DNA of 64,000 bases from Hofstenia miamia (taxonomy: Eukaryota > Xenacoelomorpha > Acoela > Hofsteniidae). This document shows positions 49,984-62,500 of the stretch, one piece after another. The DNA lies in the NCBI GenBank assembly GCA_900660155.1, contig CABFPE010000184.1, positions 909,114-973,113 on the forward strand, read 5' to 3'. The stretch's first letter is position 1, and each line of letters opens with the position of its first letter. Below the pieces are notes generated by a model, which was not told where the DNA came from, did not search any database, and worked only from the letters and a program-made list of their open reading frames with translations. The translations under genes were made by a program, and so were the position numbers.

Positions 49984-52900
49984 TCGTTGTGTAATAATTT
50001 TTCCTACTTATATGTATAGCTATTTCATAGAAATACTTCTATATTCATATAATTTCAATAATTGATTATAAAATACTTTATTTCTTCAATTCATATTTTC
50101 CGTATAAGTTTTATAAATAGCTTATAGAATTTTAATAATTAAGTGTTTGCCCCAGATGTAAAAATGCTTAATAAGGGAATTTTCACTCTTTGCAATTTTA
50201 TATAAATGTAATAAGTCCTTCCTGATTGCCATTATAATTGACATTTTGAAGATTCTCGTTGTGGGAAACAACAAAGATCTGTCAAGAAACTGCTCTGAAA
50301 ACTTATTAAATTCCTACAGATTAAAGTATATTAATAACAGGCAGGTCTGGACTCGTAGTTCTAATTTAATGCTATGGGGATGTTCCGTAACACATTATTG
50401 TAAATATCCAATGCTTTATAGATTAGAAAAAATGGTTAGATTTTCAAACATATTCCTGACAGACACAATTGTAGTTGTAAATATATTCTCTAGAGAAATC
50501 TAACAAAGTAAAAACTTAAATACGTTTTCTTTGACAAGAGATAAATTATTTGGTCATAAACTCATTAGAACATTTCCATATACAGAGCTATTCTAACATG
50601 TATTCTAAATTTAAATAAAATTAGATGAAAACCTCTAAATGCAGCAGAAACAGCACGCATGTCAATATTTTTAGGCATTAGAAGTTTAGGAAATAGTTAT
50701 ATATTTTTCTAATTTAGCTCTTGAAAAAAAATATTTTATGACATTTTTAATTTCCAGAATTGAATATTTATGCAAAAACCATAGAGAAGTATTAATCTTA
50801 TTTAATCTTACTTGCTTATAATTAACCTCACTACTTTCATACAATAATGTTTTAACTCCAAAATTTTTAATTCAAATTGATTAGACTAAGAAAATATCTT
50901 ACAGAAATCTCGAATATATATTTATAGGCTTCATAAACTTAAATTCAATATCTTGTGGATAAAAAATTATTACTGTAGTACATCTTTAAAATTCTATATG
51001 TTTTCTTTCGGAATTTTGTAGATTACAATAGCATTTTCATTTTTCAAAATGTTTTTTAATACATCATATAATATCAATTGAATGACAAAAATAAATTTGA
51101 CATTCAAATTCCACATCATGAATAGATCAGTAAGTATGGGCGGCTATGTTCTTTTAAGATTTCTTTTGATAGACAATGGAAAATATCTTTAGCTATTTCT
51201 ATTACAATAGCATCTTATATTATTGAGAGAATAATAGAGCACTAATAGTTTGGATTCTTTACTTTAGTATTTGCAAGGCTGAAAATAAGATGCAGCTAGA
51301 GTTTAAAATGTGGATATTCTTATGAAATTAACATCAACAAATTACAAAATCTTTAACCTAGATGCATTTTGCGTCAGAAACAGAAAGTAATTGTTTTATT
51401 TATTTTGATTTATGTGCAGCAGTGTGGTAAGCCATTGTGTATTTTTGGGGAAAGCAGCTGCCTCTAGTTTTAAAACAATAAAACCAAAAAGTTTTTCATA
51501 TAATATTTTGTAAAAACTTCACTACTTGCGAAGACATGTGGCAGCCAAAAGTCTGCTCACCTAACCATGTGGTTGATAGATAGATGGAAATCCACTTTCC
51601 CAATCGATTCTTATCTACCCCAATCTACTTTGTGCTCTGTTGTTATCAAAAAAATCCTCACAGCAAAGGCTTTTTCTCTGTTCACTTATCATTAAAGAGG
51701 TCTCCCCCTCCCAAAATCCAATGAGGGTAGTAAATGTCTACATCTAGCTGAAATGCATTTTTAGCAATACAATCGCATCGGATGTGGGTTCGGAAAACCT
51801 TTAGAAATTGCAGCTGATTTATCTTTCTGGACAATAGATTGCATTTTGCAATTTTATGTCTGATTTTGAGTAAATTACATATGTAACATACGTAATCCAT
51901 AAATTTTTCTGAATGTTCATTAAAGAATCAAAATTTAATTCTATTGGTCCGCGTTTCTAAAATTTATCTAAAATTGTATTGACAATAGCAAATGTCCACT
52001 GGCATAGATTAGTAAATATTATTTAGTTATCTATGGCACTGCTTATAGAACCTTTAGATCAAAGTGACGATTAAATTGCCGACTTCAATTGATAATGGAA
52101 AAGCCTCAGTTAGAGGGCATCATGCCGTAGCAAAAAGCTATCGAAACAATAAAATTTATCAAATAAATTATATGATTTTGAAACTTTCTCTAAGAATATG
52201 CGAAAATGTTTTTTTGTAATTCATGTTTATGTACAAATTTTCATTGCAAATCATCAATGATAACCAAAAAATATAAGCGTACATTGTACGTGTATAATTT
52301 TTATTATCATTGTGGATTTTTGTCGTCTGGTATCTTTAACTGATACATTTCTGGAGTAGTCAATTCTAAATATTGAAAAATTTGACAGTTTTGGAAAGTG
52401 TATTACATATTTTTATATGCTGTGCTATTTTAGCGTGCAGCAGTTCCTGCATCTTAGAAGGATTACTATCTACAGTACATTATAATACTGTCTAAAATAT
52501 AAATAGTCATTCGCCATATTTTCTGTATGGTCCGTTACCATTAAGTTAGATTGGAATAAATTTTTTATTTCTAAACTCAATTGCAATTTCAAATATATTT
52601 AAAGGCAATAAACAAACATTCGATTTAAACAGCAATTGCAAGCAATGGTTTGGAAACTTACAATTCAAGAAACATAGATAAAGAAATTAATGTAATAAGT
52701 TGTTCATAAATTCAATCTGGAAATTTTACACATCACTTATTTTTCTAAAACATGTTACTTTATTTGACAAAAATTTCATTCAAATAAAAGCCATAACCTT
52801 TCTTCATTTAAAATTATTGATATACCGCACTTTGAAAGTAATGATTATAGAATTGCACTCACGGGAATATATTTCGAAGTTTTTCACTTTGAAATACAGC

Positions 52901-53754
52901 ATTCTTAAAAAATTCATTATTTGTAAAAACCAATAATTGGTTTTGAGGAATTTTTGAAATGACAATTTAGTTTCTTGAATAAATTAATGCTCCGCAGAAT
53001 TTGTAAAATTCTTTACCTACAATCAATCGGTTCCATGTAGGATTTTTATTTGCTCATGTCTGTTTTGTGAAGTAAATCACAAAAATTACATTATAGTATT
53101 CCAGGATTTGAATTCTATTTCGCATGTATCAAATTGAAACAATACATTTAAAACTTTAATGCTTCACATAATTGATGAGTTACATTATCATTCTCAAAAA
53201 TGGAATATACGTGATTTGGACTGAACATAAAATATAATATCTCTAATTTATTATTTTGAAGAATAATTTCCTTACAATCATTAAATGTTTTTAAACGAAT
53301 GTTTCTGACAAGCACATCATGTTTGTATCAAGACCTGGGCTCTAGCTTACAGTTGTAGGGCAAAACAAAGTGTATAAGTAGTTAGCTTATTAGATTTTAC
53401 AAAATTAATAGATAATGGAATATCAACCAAATTTAACTTGAAAATGTTGAGGTAATTAAGTATAAATTCATTAAAAAGGAAATTAGTGGATCCTCTTACC
53501 CAAATGCTTCAATTTCTCAAAATCTAAATATTTCAATAATTGCATTCCAAATGTTTTGCAGTTATTTATCATAAAATATTTTCATTTACTTGGTTCCCGC
53601 CATTTTTCAAGTTTTCACTACTGTTATTGTACCAGTCATCATTTGACATTAAAAATGCAAATTTTTTTGGGTCAAGATATTTTAGATAATGTATATTGCA
53701 TAAACAAAATTTTTTTAGTAAAACGCTTCTGCATACTACGCAAAAAATGGCGCG
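48464..53754. other. AT-rich DNA, nothing recognised
   Basis: 5.3 kb with no supportable gene. A compound TA/TACA microsatellite lies at 49,899-49,983. Frames at 49,258-49,479 (minus), 50,246-50,503 (plus), 51,682-51,900 (minus) and 52,700-52,936 (plus) are unrecognised. Confidence 0.45.
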
Positions 53755-53784
53755 ATATATATACATATATATATATATATATGT

Positions 53785-54097
53785 GCTTGTATATAATTTT
53801 ATTTTGGCTTAATTCAAGTTTCTCTATACTATATTTTATGCATAAATATTAAATTTTTTCATTGTATTACGTTGCAGTTGCAAACTTTTTCATGAAATTT
53901 AGTTTTAATTCTAGATACGTTGAATCAAATATCACAAAGATATAAACTTTTCAGCGTTTAGTTGCACATAATTTCAATGAATTTATAGCAAATCTATCGC
54001 TTGGGCCATTAATATTTATTGACTGTAATTCAGCAAAATTAATAACTATCTGTTGCTTTATTAGATAATTGCAATTTCATACTGTAATCATTTCGAN

Positions 54098-54130
<33 letters not shown>

Positions 54131-54453
54131 TTGTATATAATTTTATTTTGGCGTAATTTCTACATAGTATTCAACTTTCCCTATACTATATTTTTTGCAT
54201 AAATATTAAATTTCTTCATTGTATTTCGTCGCAGTTGCAAACGTTTTGATAAAATTTAGTTTTAATTCTAGATACGTTGAATCAAATATCACAAAGATAT
54301 AAACTTTTCAGCGTTTAGTTGCACATAATTTCAATGAATTTATAGCAAATCTATCGCTTGGGCCATTAATATTTATTGACTGTAATTCAGCAAAATTAAT
54401 AACTATCTGTTGCTTTATTAGATAATTGCAATTTCATACTGTAATCATTTCGA
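53785..54453. repeat. about 320-bp direct duplication joined by a single N and (TA)n
   Basis: 53,785-54,096 and 54,129-54,453 are copies; both start GCTTGTATATAATTTTATTT and end ATCATTTCGA. The first third differs by several substitutions and a roughly 13-bp indel, while the right two-thirds appear identical. The N at 54,097 followed by (TA)n (54,098-54,128) marks the junction. Two alleles laid end to end by the assembler is the simplest reading. Confidence 0.8.
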
Positions 54454-55703
54454 ATTAATTTAATTAAAAACCCAAGAAACATAATCTTATCATTTTGCAT
54501 ATATAATGATCATTTGGCAAAAACAGTTTAGTCAATAATCTTTTTGGCTAAATTAATAAGCCTCAGCTCTTTAAGTTAATAAATTCGTAGTAATTTTTTG
54601 TAATTAACAAATATATCATGATTTATATTAAACAAAGATGTTAAATAAGACCAATTATTAGAGAAATGTATAAAATAAGGCAAGCGCAAGCGGCATAAAG
54701 GTTAAAAATTTCATGGCGCGATTCAACAGTATTTAGTCAGTGATATTGCTAAGACTGGATTTTCCTATATTTATTTCAACTTAGAAACAAAAGCAATTAC
54801 ATTTTGAAGTTTTAGAAAATATTGAAGTCGAACATAAGCTTCTTTGATTACGAAGCTTTATATTGTAACGGGCAATATAAGACTAGTATTCTAAATTTGA
54901 TTAGAGATTATTTGATCATAGTAAATTTTGTTAAACTTTTCAAAAGATTTTGGACAGCACAATAATTGTGCCTTTTATTGCATTAAGCCAGGATAGTGAA
55001 TATTATATTTTATTATATTGATATAGCTTGACACACTGCGGCATATATTTCAGATAAGGATATGATACGGAGGCCTTCTCTTACTCTCGTAAGGTGCAAT
55101 CTTCTTATTGATAGCAGAATTTTGCAAATAATCTGTTGTTGTCTACAGCGGGATCTCCCAATCACCAATTCAATGATGTATCTTGCTATTATAGCTAGAA
55201 TGATCTAGGAGGACTTAAGCTTCTCCATTTTAACTCTTTTTTTCTGCTGAGTTAAGAAGCATATTTGCTAAAAGAACATAATTCAAAGTTCTTTCACCAA
55301 TTTGAAATTCATATTTAATATATGGTATGAATTTCACCTCCTTCTCTTGTGAAATCAATAATGGGAAATTAAGATTGATGAACTAACTAATAAGGGGAGA
55401 TCAATCAAGCGCATCAAAGGATTTCAGAAGAAAAAAAGGAATATATTCATAATCAATTTTCACACATCTTTTCATTGGCATTGGTAATCTTAAATTTGAT
55501 TTTATTAATTGTGAATTTAAAAAGTAATTTAGGTCAGTTTCAATGCTTACATGTGTTTAATTTTCTGTATATATTTAGCATATGTGAATGAGGTTCTCAA
55601 AAATGTTGCAAAATTTGACATTTTGATGAACTGCTTATTATAAATATTGATCTATACAATTTGTAGCAAACTACCATAATGAAAAAATTCACAACAAACT
55701 CAC
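54454..55703. other. probable start of intron 1 of the receptor gene; nothing else seen
   Basis: AT-rich sequence downstream (on the minus strand) of the first-exon donor at 55,703. No second exon with receptor motifs was recognised. Confidence 0.35.
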
Positions 55704-55815
55704 TTGTTCCGAAATGCGGACGCACTTCTTTGTCATAATCATCAGGAAGCACAGGCTTATTCGCTTGGGATAGTCTATGGAGAATTGCTAATGATATTAA
55801 ATAATGCCAGTTCAT
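55704..55815 (-). CDS. first coding exon (copy A), Cys-loop ligand-gated ion channel-like
   Basis: ATG at 55,815-55,813 opens MNWHYLISLAILHRLSQA, a plausible signal peptide (polar start, hydrophobic core, small residue before the cut). It is followed by NKPVLPDDYDKEVRPHFGT and one base of the next codon. The exon ends at a consensus donor, ACAA|GTGAGT, intron phase 1. LPxDYDKxVRPxFG at the mature N-terminus is the start of the extracellular domain in Cys-loop receptors (GABA, glycine, glutamate-gated and related channels). An exon boundary just after this block is usual in that family. The rest of the gene (ligand-binding loops, Cys-loop, four membrane segments) was not found, so subunit type is unknown. 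A near-identical exon lies 1.4 kb upstream in transcription direction. Confidence 0.6.
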
Positions 55816-55852
55816 TATAAATTGGCAAGGAAATAGCTGTCCAAGTTCATAT

Positions 55853-55860
55853 TTATACGA
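55853..55860 (-). promoter_or_regulatory. possible TATA box upstream of exon A
   Basis: Between the 19-bp conserved element and the ATG, the minus strand reads CGTATAAATATG near 55,847-55,860. A TATAAATA-type box this close to the ATG would leave only a very short leader. Exon B has no equivalent, so this may be chance in AT-rich DNA. Confidence 0.2.
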
Positions 55861-55873
55861 TACATTTTACATA

Positions 55874-55892
55874 ACGCCATCTATTGAAAGCG
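55874..55892 (-). promoter_or_regulatory. 19-bp element conserved upstream of exon A
   Basis: Minus-strand CGCTTTCAATAGATGGCGT lies 59 bp upstream of the exon A ATG. The same 19 bases occur 57 bp upstream of the exon B ATG, while the DNA between element and ATG has diverged. It contains the YY1/Pho-type core GCCAT (GATGGC on this strand). It could be a core promoter, initiator or leader element, or a slowly decaying part of the duplication. Confidence 0.45.
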
Positions 55893-57124
55893 TTTTCTAT
55901 AATTATACATTTTGTTGTTATAATTCCAGATTATATTAAAAGTAAGTGTCAAAGTGGTTGCTTGTAAGGAATTGCAAAAACCGTGGTTCCGCTTATGCTC
56001 ATCCATTTAATACTCTTTCTGATGATATTTTATCTGACCAATAACGTCTTACGCTGATAAAAACTGGTTAATGTTACTGATGGGGTATAGGTTTTGGAAA
56101 TACATCGTAAAAACGTTTTCAAAACAAATTTGAAACAAAGATACATTTGTTTATTTCTAGGAATGGGTTTAAATTTTAGCATATATTTCATGGGAACGAA
56201 TGCAGACACCTTCTAAATTACTAAAATTACACATTTGAGTGCAAATTGTATGCCTGAACTTCCCTTTGCTTCCAGTTCACGTTAAAATTAAAATATAGCT
56301 ACAATAAATGTCTGCATATTGCAATATAACAATTGTGAATACCAGATATATGATTTGAGTATTTCCTATGATTTAATTGTATATTCAATGAAATTAACTG
56401 GGGAAATTACAATTTTGTTTTAGCCTATTTTAGATAAAAAAAGTTAGAAAATCCGAAATAATGAATGTGTTTATATGAAAATTGTCAAATTATATCTATA
56501 ATTTTAATTTTATTTATTGGGCTGTTAGCATTTAATGATAATAATTTAGCAAATTATCTTGTTAAACACTAGCAATTTGTCCGCATTTATGTAATATAAA
56601 GTTTTACATATGTTGCATTGTCTATGTAATGAACTTATTAATATTTTGTAAAACAACTTATTTATATGCCTTTGGGCAATTTGGGTCATTGAAATTATGT
56701 GGTCGTTGTATAATTTGCTGCAGTATAGTGAAATAACTTAAAATATTAAAAAATACTCAAACATTAGCTTTTACTTAGACTAAAATATGAAAATGGGTTT
56801 GTGACAGTCTTAGCTATTATGTTCTTTCCATCTTCTAATAAAACTACCAAAATTTTGACTATATGCTTACCAGAAAATTGTGTATAATTCAAAAGAATTT
56901 GAAATAAGTGATTTTGAAAATTCGAAAATTGAATTGTCAATAATAAAATGAAGTAAAAATGTAATGTAGACAAAGCTATTACCTGCATTAACAATATAGG
57001 AATTTCAAAAATTATGACTAAAATTCAATATTTCTTATAGCTCGATGGTACTGTTTATACCGCAGCAGCTTGCATTTAAATAGCATAACCATGATAAAAC
57101 GAACACTTTCAAACTTGTACTTAC

Positions 57125-57236
57125 TTGTTCCAAAGTGGGGCCGCACTTCTTTATCGTAATCATCAGGAAGCATGGGTTTATTTGCAAGAATTGATCTATG
57201 GAGAAATGTTAATGAAATTAAGTAATAACAGTTCAT
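57125..57236 (-). CDS. first coding exon (copy B), Cys-loop ligand-gated ion channel-like
   Basis: ATG at 57,236-57,234 opens MNCYYLISLTFLHRSILA, a plausible signal peptide, then NKPMLPDDYDKEVRPHFGT. It ends at the consensus donor ACAA|GTAAGT with the same length (112 bp) and phase 1 as copy A. Over the 19 mature codons I count eight synonymous differences and one amino-acid change (V to M). The signal-peptide part has about seven amino-acid changes, as expected when only the mature domain is constrained. No exon 2 is evident in the 1.2 kb between the two copies, so B either splices past A to shared exons or belongs to a separate gene with a long intron. Confidence 0.6.
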
Positions 57237-57292
57237 AATATTGCGAAGGAATGACGGATCCAACATTAGATTCATCTAACAAAATTTCGGCG

Positions 57293-57311
57293 ACGCCATC
57301 TATTGAAAGCG
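57293..57311 (-). promoter_or_regulatory. 19-bp element conserved upstream of exon B
   Basis: Identical to the element 59 bp upstream of exon A; here it sits 57 bp upstream of the exon B ATG. Exact identity in otherwise diverged flanks suggests constraint. Confidence 0.45.
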
Positions 57312-57639
57312 CATCAACTTTTATGCATCTAGAAATATTGTCTGATGCTAAATGTTTTAGCTACTAATAGCAACAATTTCATTACGCATTTTATAAACTC
57401 GTTATTATTTCAAGATTAAAAGTCATTTATATTTTGTTTGAAAAGTAGTTAGACATTGGTTTCAAAAGCGGATGTGTGCAATCACTTGGTTGGCAAGTTC
57501 ATTTAAAGAGTCTCACGAAACGGCTCTTGATTATGTCCACGATTGACTTTTTAAAATTCAAAATATCTTGGGTTTGAAATAAGCTCAAAATACTGTGCAA
57601 GAAAAGAAGTTATCCAGGAATAAGTACGTTTTGAACTTT

Positions 57640-59205
57640 TTCAGCAAGCATGGTTGGCATTTTTAGTTACAATCATCATCAAGGTTCTTGAAACAATGAT
57701 TAAGAGAGTTGTTGATCACAGGAAAGGATTCCATAAAAATGTTGAACTTATATTTTTCTATTCTTCTACTGAATGCATTGTAGTTAATACGTATGGAATT
57801 TTTGCAGATGATGCATTAGAATGAATGCCACATCGTTTGTGGGAAAAGCTATCTGAATTTGGATTCGATAAGAAATTTATGCAACTGATCAAATCTTATT
57901 TAACAAATCGTTCCCAACTCACAAATGTTTTCGGAAGTATTAGGCATCCTTTAAAAATAAATAATGGAGTACCTCAAGGAATGTTCTTGAGCCACTTTTA
58001 TTTGTTCTATTCATTAATGCCTTTTGTTCTAGAACAAATTCAAATATTTGGCCTTTTACTGATGATAGCAAAGTTTTAGTTGAATCTCCTACTGAATTCC
58101 TTATTAAAAATACAATTGATTTAGTTATGAAATGGAGTCAGAAAAACGAAATGAAATTTAGCATATCTAAATATAATGTTATATGTTTTTACAAACCTAA
58201 GTGCAAATATGTATATAAACTGTAAAGCATGTGGCACATAATATTCAATTAGTTGAATCAGTCAATAAATTTGTTAGTTTAAAAAACATTTCATGAAGAC
58301 AAAAACGGAATATTTTTAAAAATAATTTGTGTGAATTGGTTACATTTCATAGCAACTATTGGAATCATATTGCTTAATTGACAAAATACATGTCAATTAA
58401 TTCCAATATCAACATTTATGATCGTCTCAGCATTGCAAAAAAGCAACTTTGTATATTTTTTGAAAAATATGTTTTTAATCAATTTGAATTGAGCAATACC
58501 TGCTCATGGTTTCTAATCTTGCAATTGCAGCAATAGCAGACAATTTATCAATTGCAATTCCATTTATCAAAGAATTATTTCCAATTGATATGACAACAAA
58601 GTATGTAAGAAGTAAGCTATATGGAATGATAAATTATGGTTGTCTACTAGGAATAGGGCAGTATAAATCAGTTTGGGAGGGAATTGACAAGGTCTGTAAC
58701 AGGTCTATTTAAATTATAAGCGACTGCCCAGGTTCTCACATATTTCAAAATTCTACAAAAAAGTAATATAATGAAATCCTACAACTTGGTAAAGTACTTA
58801 GCCTGCTTAAAGTTTTTCAAAATTATAACTAATCAAGACAAATCTTTCCAGAAGGAGGTCATTAATAAGCATGTGAAGATCAATATTAGAACACAGCACT
58901 ACATTAAGAGATACTACTATACAAATAGTTACGCAATTAATAGTTTTTTGTAAGGGTAACTGATCTGTACAATGAACTACCTCGTGAAATTAGATTTTGT
59001 GAGAGTACGCCTAAGCCATTGCTTAAACAATATTATATTAATATCTCTAAAGTTGAAAAAGCGTGCTCTGAAAATTTTAGAGTGCCTTAGTCTGAGGGAG
59101 GCAATATTTTAATATTATTTATGGTGCAAAACTTTATTTATTCTTTTAGTTTATAGACATTTTATTAACATTGATTAATAAATTGTTTGAGTAGTAGTAG
59201 TAGTA
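57640..59205 (+). mobile_element. 5'-truncated CR1/L2-type LINE (LINE-B), RT to 3' end
   Basis: RT motifs run on the plus strand: a degraded motif A at about 57,800-57,830; HRLWEKLSEFGFDKKFMQLI and SYLTNRSQ (57,830-57,915); NNGVPQG (about 57,960-57,980); then after a frameshift EPLLFVLFINAF and WPFTDDSKVLVE, with FTDD as the catalytic box at about 58,044. NKNEMKF-type thumb sequence and a C-terminal tail (58,771-59,000, ending in LYNELPREIRF) follow. The 3' UTR ends in (AGT)n at 59,188-59,207, the kind of short-repeat 3' end seen in CR1/L2 elements. Several frameshifts make it inactive. ORF1 and endonuclease are absent. Confidence 0.75.
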
Positions 59206-59207
59206 GT
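59188..59207. repeat. (AGT)n at the LINE-B / LINE-C junction
   Basis: Six or so AGT units close LINE-B and run directly into the endonuclease reading frame of LINE-C (AGT GAC TTC AAC = S-D-F-N, where GDFN is expected). Confidence 0.85.
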
Positions 59208-59511
59208 GACTTCAACATTAACCTCTGTGATACCAAACAATCTCACCTTGTGAAAAACTTCTTGAATGAGTTTGGATTACATAATAGTAATAGCATCACG
59301 CCAACTCGTTGTACCCACTCAAGCCGCACTTTGATTGACTACATAATTAGATATAGATATACGTGTCATTGTTTTACATGCAATTTTGTGACCACAACTT
59401 ATTACTTGTTATTGATAATTAAATGCATGTAAATTGCTGCAAACGAATTGAAATTATTAAACGGTCTTTAAATTTGTTTAACTCGGAGGAATTTATTCGC
59501 GATTTGTACTC

Positions 59512-62500
59512 AATCAACTGGAATTTAATTTATCAAATAGCCAATATCGATGATGTTCTCAACACTTATTTGTCAACCATTGAGCATATAGTTGATAAAC
59601 ATGCACCATTACNCTCTGAAAATTTTAGAGTGCCTTAGTCTGAGGGAGGCAATATTTTAATATTATTTATGGTGCAAAACTTTATTTATTCTTTTAGTTT
59701 ATAGACATTTTATTAACATTGATTAATAAATTGTTTGAGTAGTAGTAGTAGTAGTGACTTCAACATTAACCTCTGTGATACCAAACAATCTCACCTTGTG
59801 AAAAACTTCTTGAATGAGTTTGGATTACATAATAGTAATAGCATCACGCCAACTCGTTGTACCCACTCAAGCCGCACTTTNATATAGTTGATAAACATGC
59901 ACCATTACGTAAGTTCAAGATATTTCCCAAACAATTCAATTCAAATTTTGACGCAAAATTAACATCTGAAAAGTCAAAACTTCTAGTACTTTTCAACAAC
60001 TGGAAAAATTCAAGGGACTATGCCTTGTATAGGGCTAAGAACAGATCCATTAAGTTACTTGAAAAGGCTAATTTTGAAAAAAAATTGTTTGCTACATTTT
60101 GAAAAACTCACTGCAAGTAAAGATCAATGGGATTACTTAAGCACAATTTCGAACAAAACATCCAAGAGGCGACAAAGCATTTCATTTATAAAATCAGGTA
60201 ATAAAATTGTAAGGAATCAACTGGAATTTAATTTATCAAATAGCCAATATCGATGATGTTCTCAACACTTATTTGTCAACCATTGAGCATATAGTTGATA
60301 AACATGCACCATTACGTAAGTTCAAGATATTTCCCAAACAATTCAATTCAAATTTTGACGCAAAATTAACATCTGAAAAGTCAAAACTTCTAGTACTTTT
60401 CAACAACTGGAAAAATTCAAGGGACTATGCCTTGTATAGGGCTAAGAACAGATCCATTAAGTTACTTGAAAAGGCTAATTTTGAAAAAAAATTGTTTGCT
60501 ACATTTTGAAAAACTCACTGCAAGTAAAGATCAATGGGATTACTTAAGCACAATTTCGAACAAAACATCCAAGAGGCGACAAAGCATTTCATTTATAAAA
60601 TAAGGTAATAAAATTGTAAGGAATCAACTGGAATTTAATTTATCAAATAGCCAATATCGATGATGTTCTCAACACTTATTTGTCAACCATTGAGCATATA
60701 GTTGATAAACATGCACCATTACGTAAGTTCAAGATATTTCCCAAACAATTCAATTCAAATTTTGACGCAAAATTAACATCTGAAAAGTCAAAACTTCTAG
60801 TACTTTTCAACAACTGGAAAAATTCAAGGGACTATGCCTTGTATAGGGCTAAGAACAGATCCATTAAGTTACTTGAAAAGGCTAATTTTGAAAAAAAATT
60901 GTTTGCTACATTTTGAAAAACTCACTGCAAGTAAAGATCAATGGGATTACTTAAGCACAATTTCGAACAAAACATCCAAGAGGCGACAAAGCATTTCATT
61001 TATAAAATAAGGTAATAAAATTGTAAGGAATCAACTGGAATTTAATTTATCAAATAGCCAATATCGATGATGTTCTCAACACTTATTTGTCAACCATTGA
61101 GCATATAGTTGATAAACATGCACCATTACGTAAGTTCAAGATATTTCCCAAACAATTCAATTCAAATTTTGACGCAAAATTAACATCTGAAAAGTCAAAA
61201 CTTCTAGTACTTTTCAACAACTGGAAAAATTCAAGGGACTATGCCTTGTATAGGGCTAAGAACAGATCCATTAAGTTACTTGAAAAGGCTAATTTTGAAA
61301 AAAAATTGTTTGCTACATTTTGAAAAACTCACTGCAAGTAAAGATCAATGGGATTACTTAAGCACAATTTCGAACAAAACATCCAAGAGGCGACAAAGCA
61401 TTTCATTTATAAAATAAGGTAATAAAATTGTAAGGAATCAACTGGAATTTAATTTATCAAATAGCCAATATCGATGATGTTCTCAACACTTATTTGTCAA
61501 CCATTGAGCATATAGTTGATAAACATGCACCATTACGTAAGTTCAAGATATTTCCCAAACAATTCAATTCAAATTTTGACGCAAAATTAACATCTGAAAA
61601 GTCAAAACTTCTAGTACTTTTCAACAACTGGAAAAATTCAAGGGACTATGCCTTGTATAGGGCTAAGAACAGATCCATTAAGTTACTTGAAAAGGCTAAT
61701 TTTGAAAAAAAATTGTTTGCTACATTTTGAAAAACTCACTGCAAGTAAAGATCAATGGGATTACTTAAGCACAATTTCGAACAAAACATCCAAGAGGCGA
61801 CAAAGCATTTCATTTATAAAATAAGGTAATAAAATTGTAAGGAATCAACTGGAATTTAATTTATCAAATAGCCAATATCGATGATGTTCTCAACACTTAT
61901 TTGTCAACCATTGAGCATATAGTTGATAAACATGCACCATTACGTAAGTTCAAGATATTTCCCAAACAATTCAATTCAAATTTTGACGCAAAATTAACAT
62001 CTGAAAAGTCAAAACTTCTAGTACTTTTCAACAACTGGAAAAATTCAAGGGACTATGCCTTGTATAGGGCTAAGAACAGATCCATTAAGTTACTTGAAAA
62101 GGCTAATTTTGAAAAAAAATTGTTTGCTACATTTTGAAAAACTCACTGCAAGTAAAGATCAATGGGATTACTTAAGCACAATTTCGAACAAAACATCCAA
62201 GAGGCGACAAAGCATTTCATTTATAAAATAAGGTAATAAAATTGTAAGGAATCAACTGGAATTTAATTTATCAAATAGCCAATATCGATGATGTTCTCAA
62301 CACTTATTTGTCAACCATTGAGCATATAGTTGATAAACATGCACCATTACGTAAGTTCAAGATATTTCCCAAACAATTCAATTCAAATTTTGACGCAAAA
62401 TTAACATCTGAAAAGTCAAAACTTCTAGTACTTTTCAACAACTGGAAAAATTCAAGGGACTATGCCTTGTATAGGGCTAAGAACAGATCCATTAAGTTAC

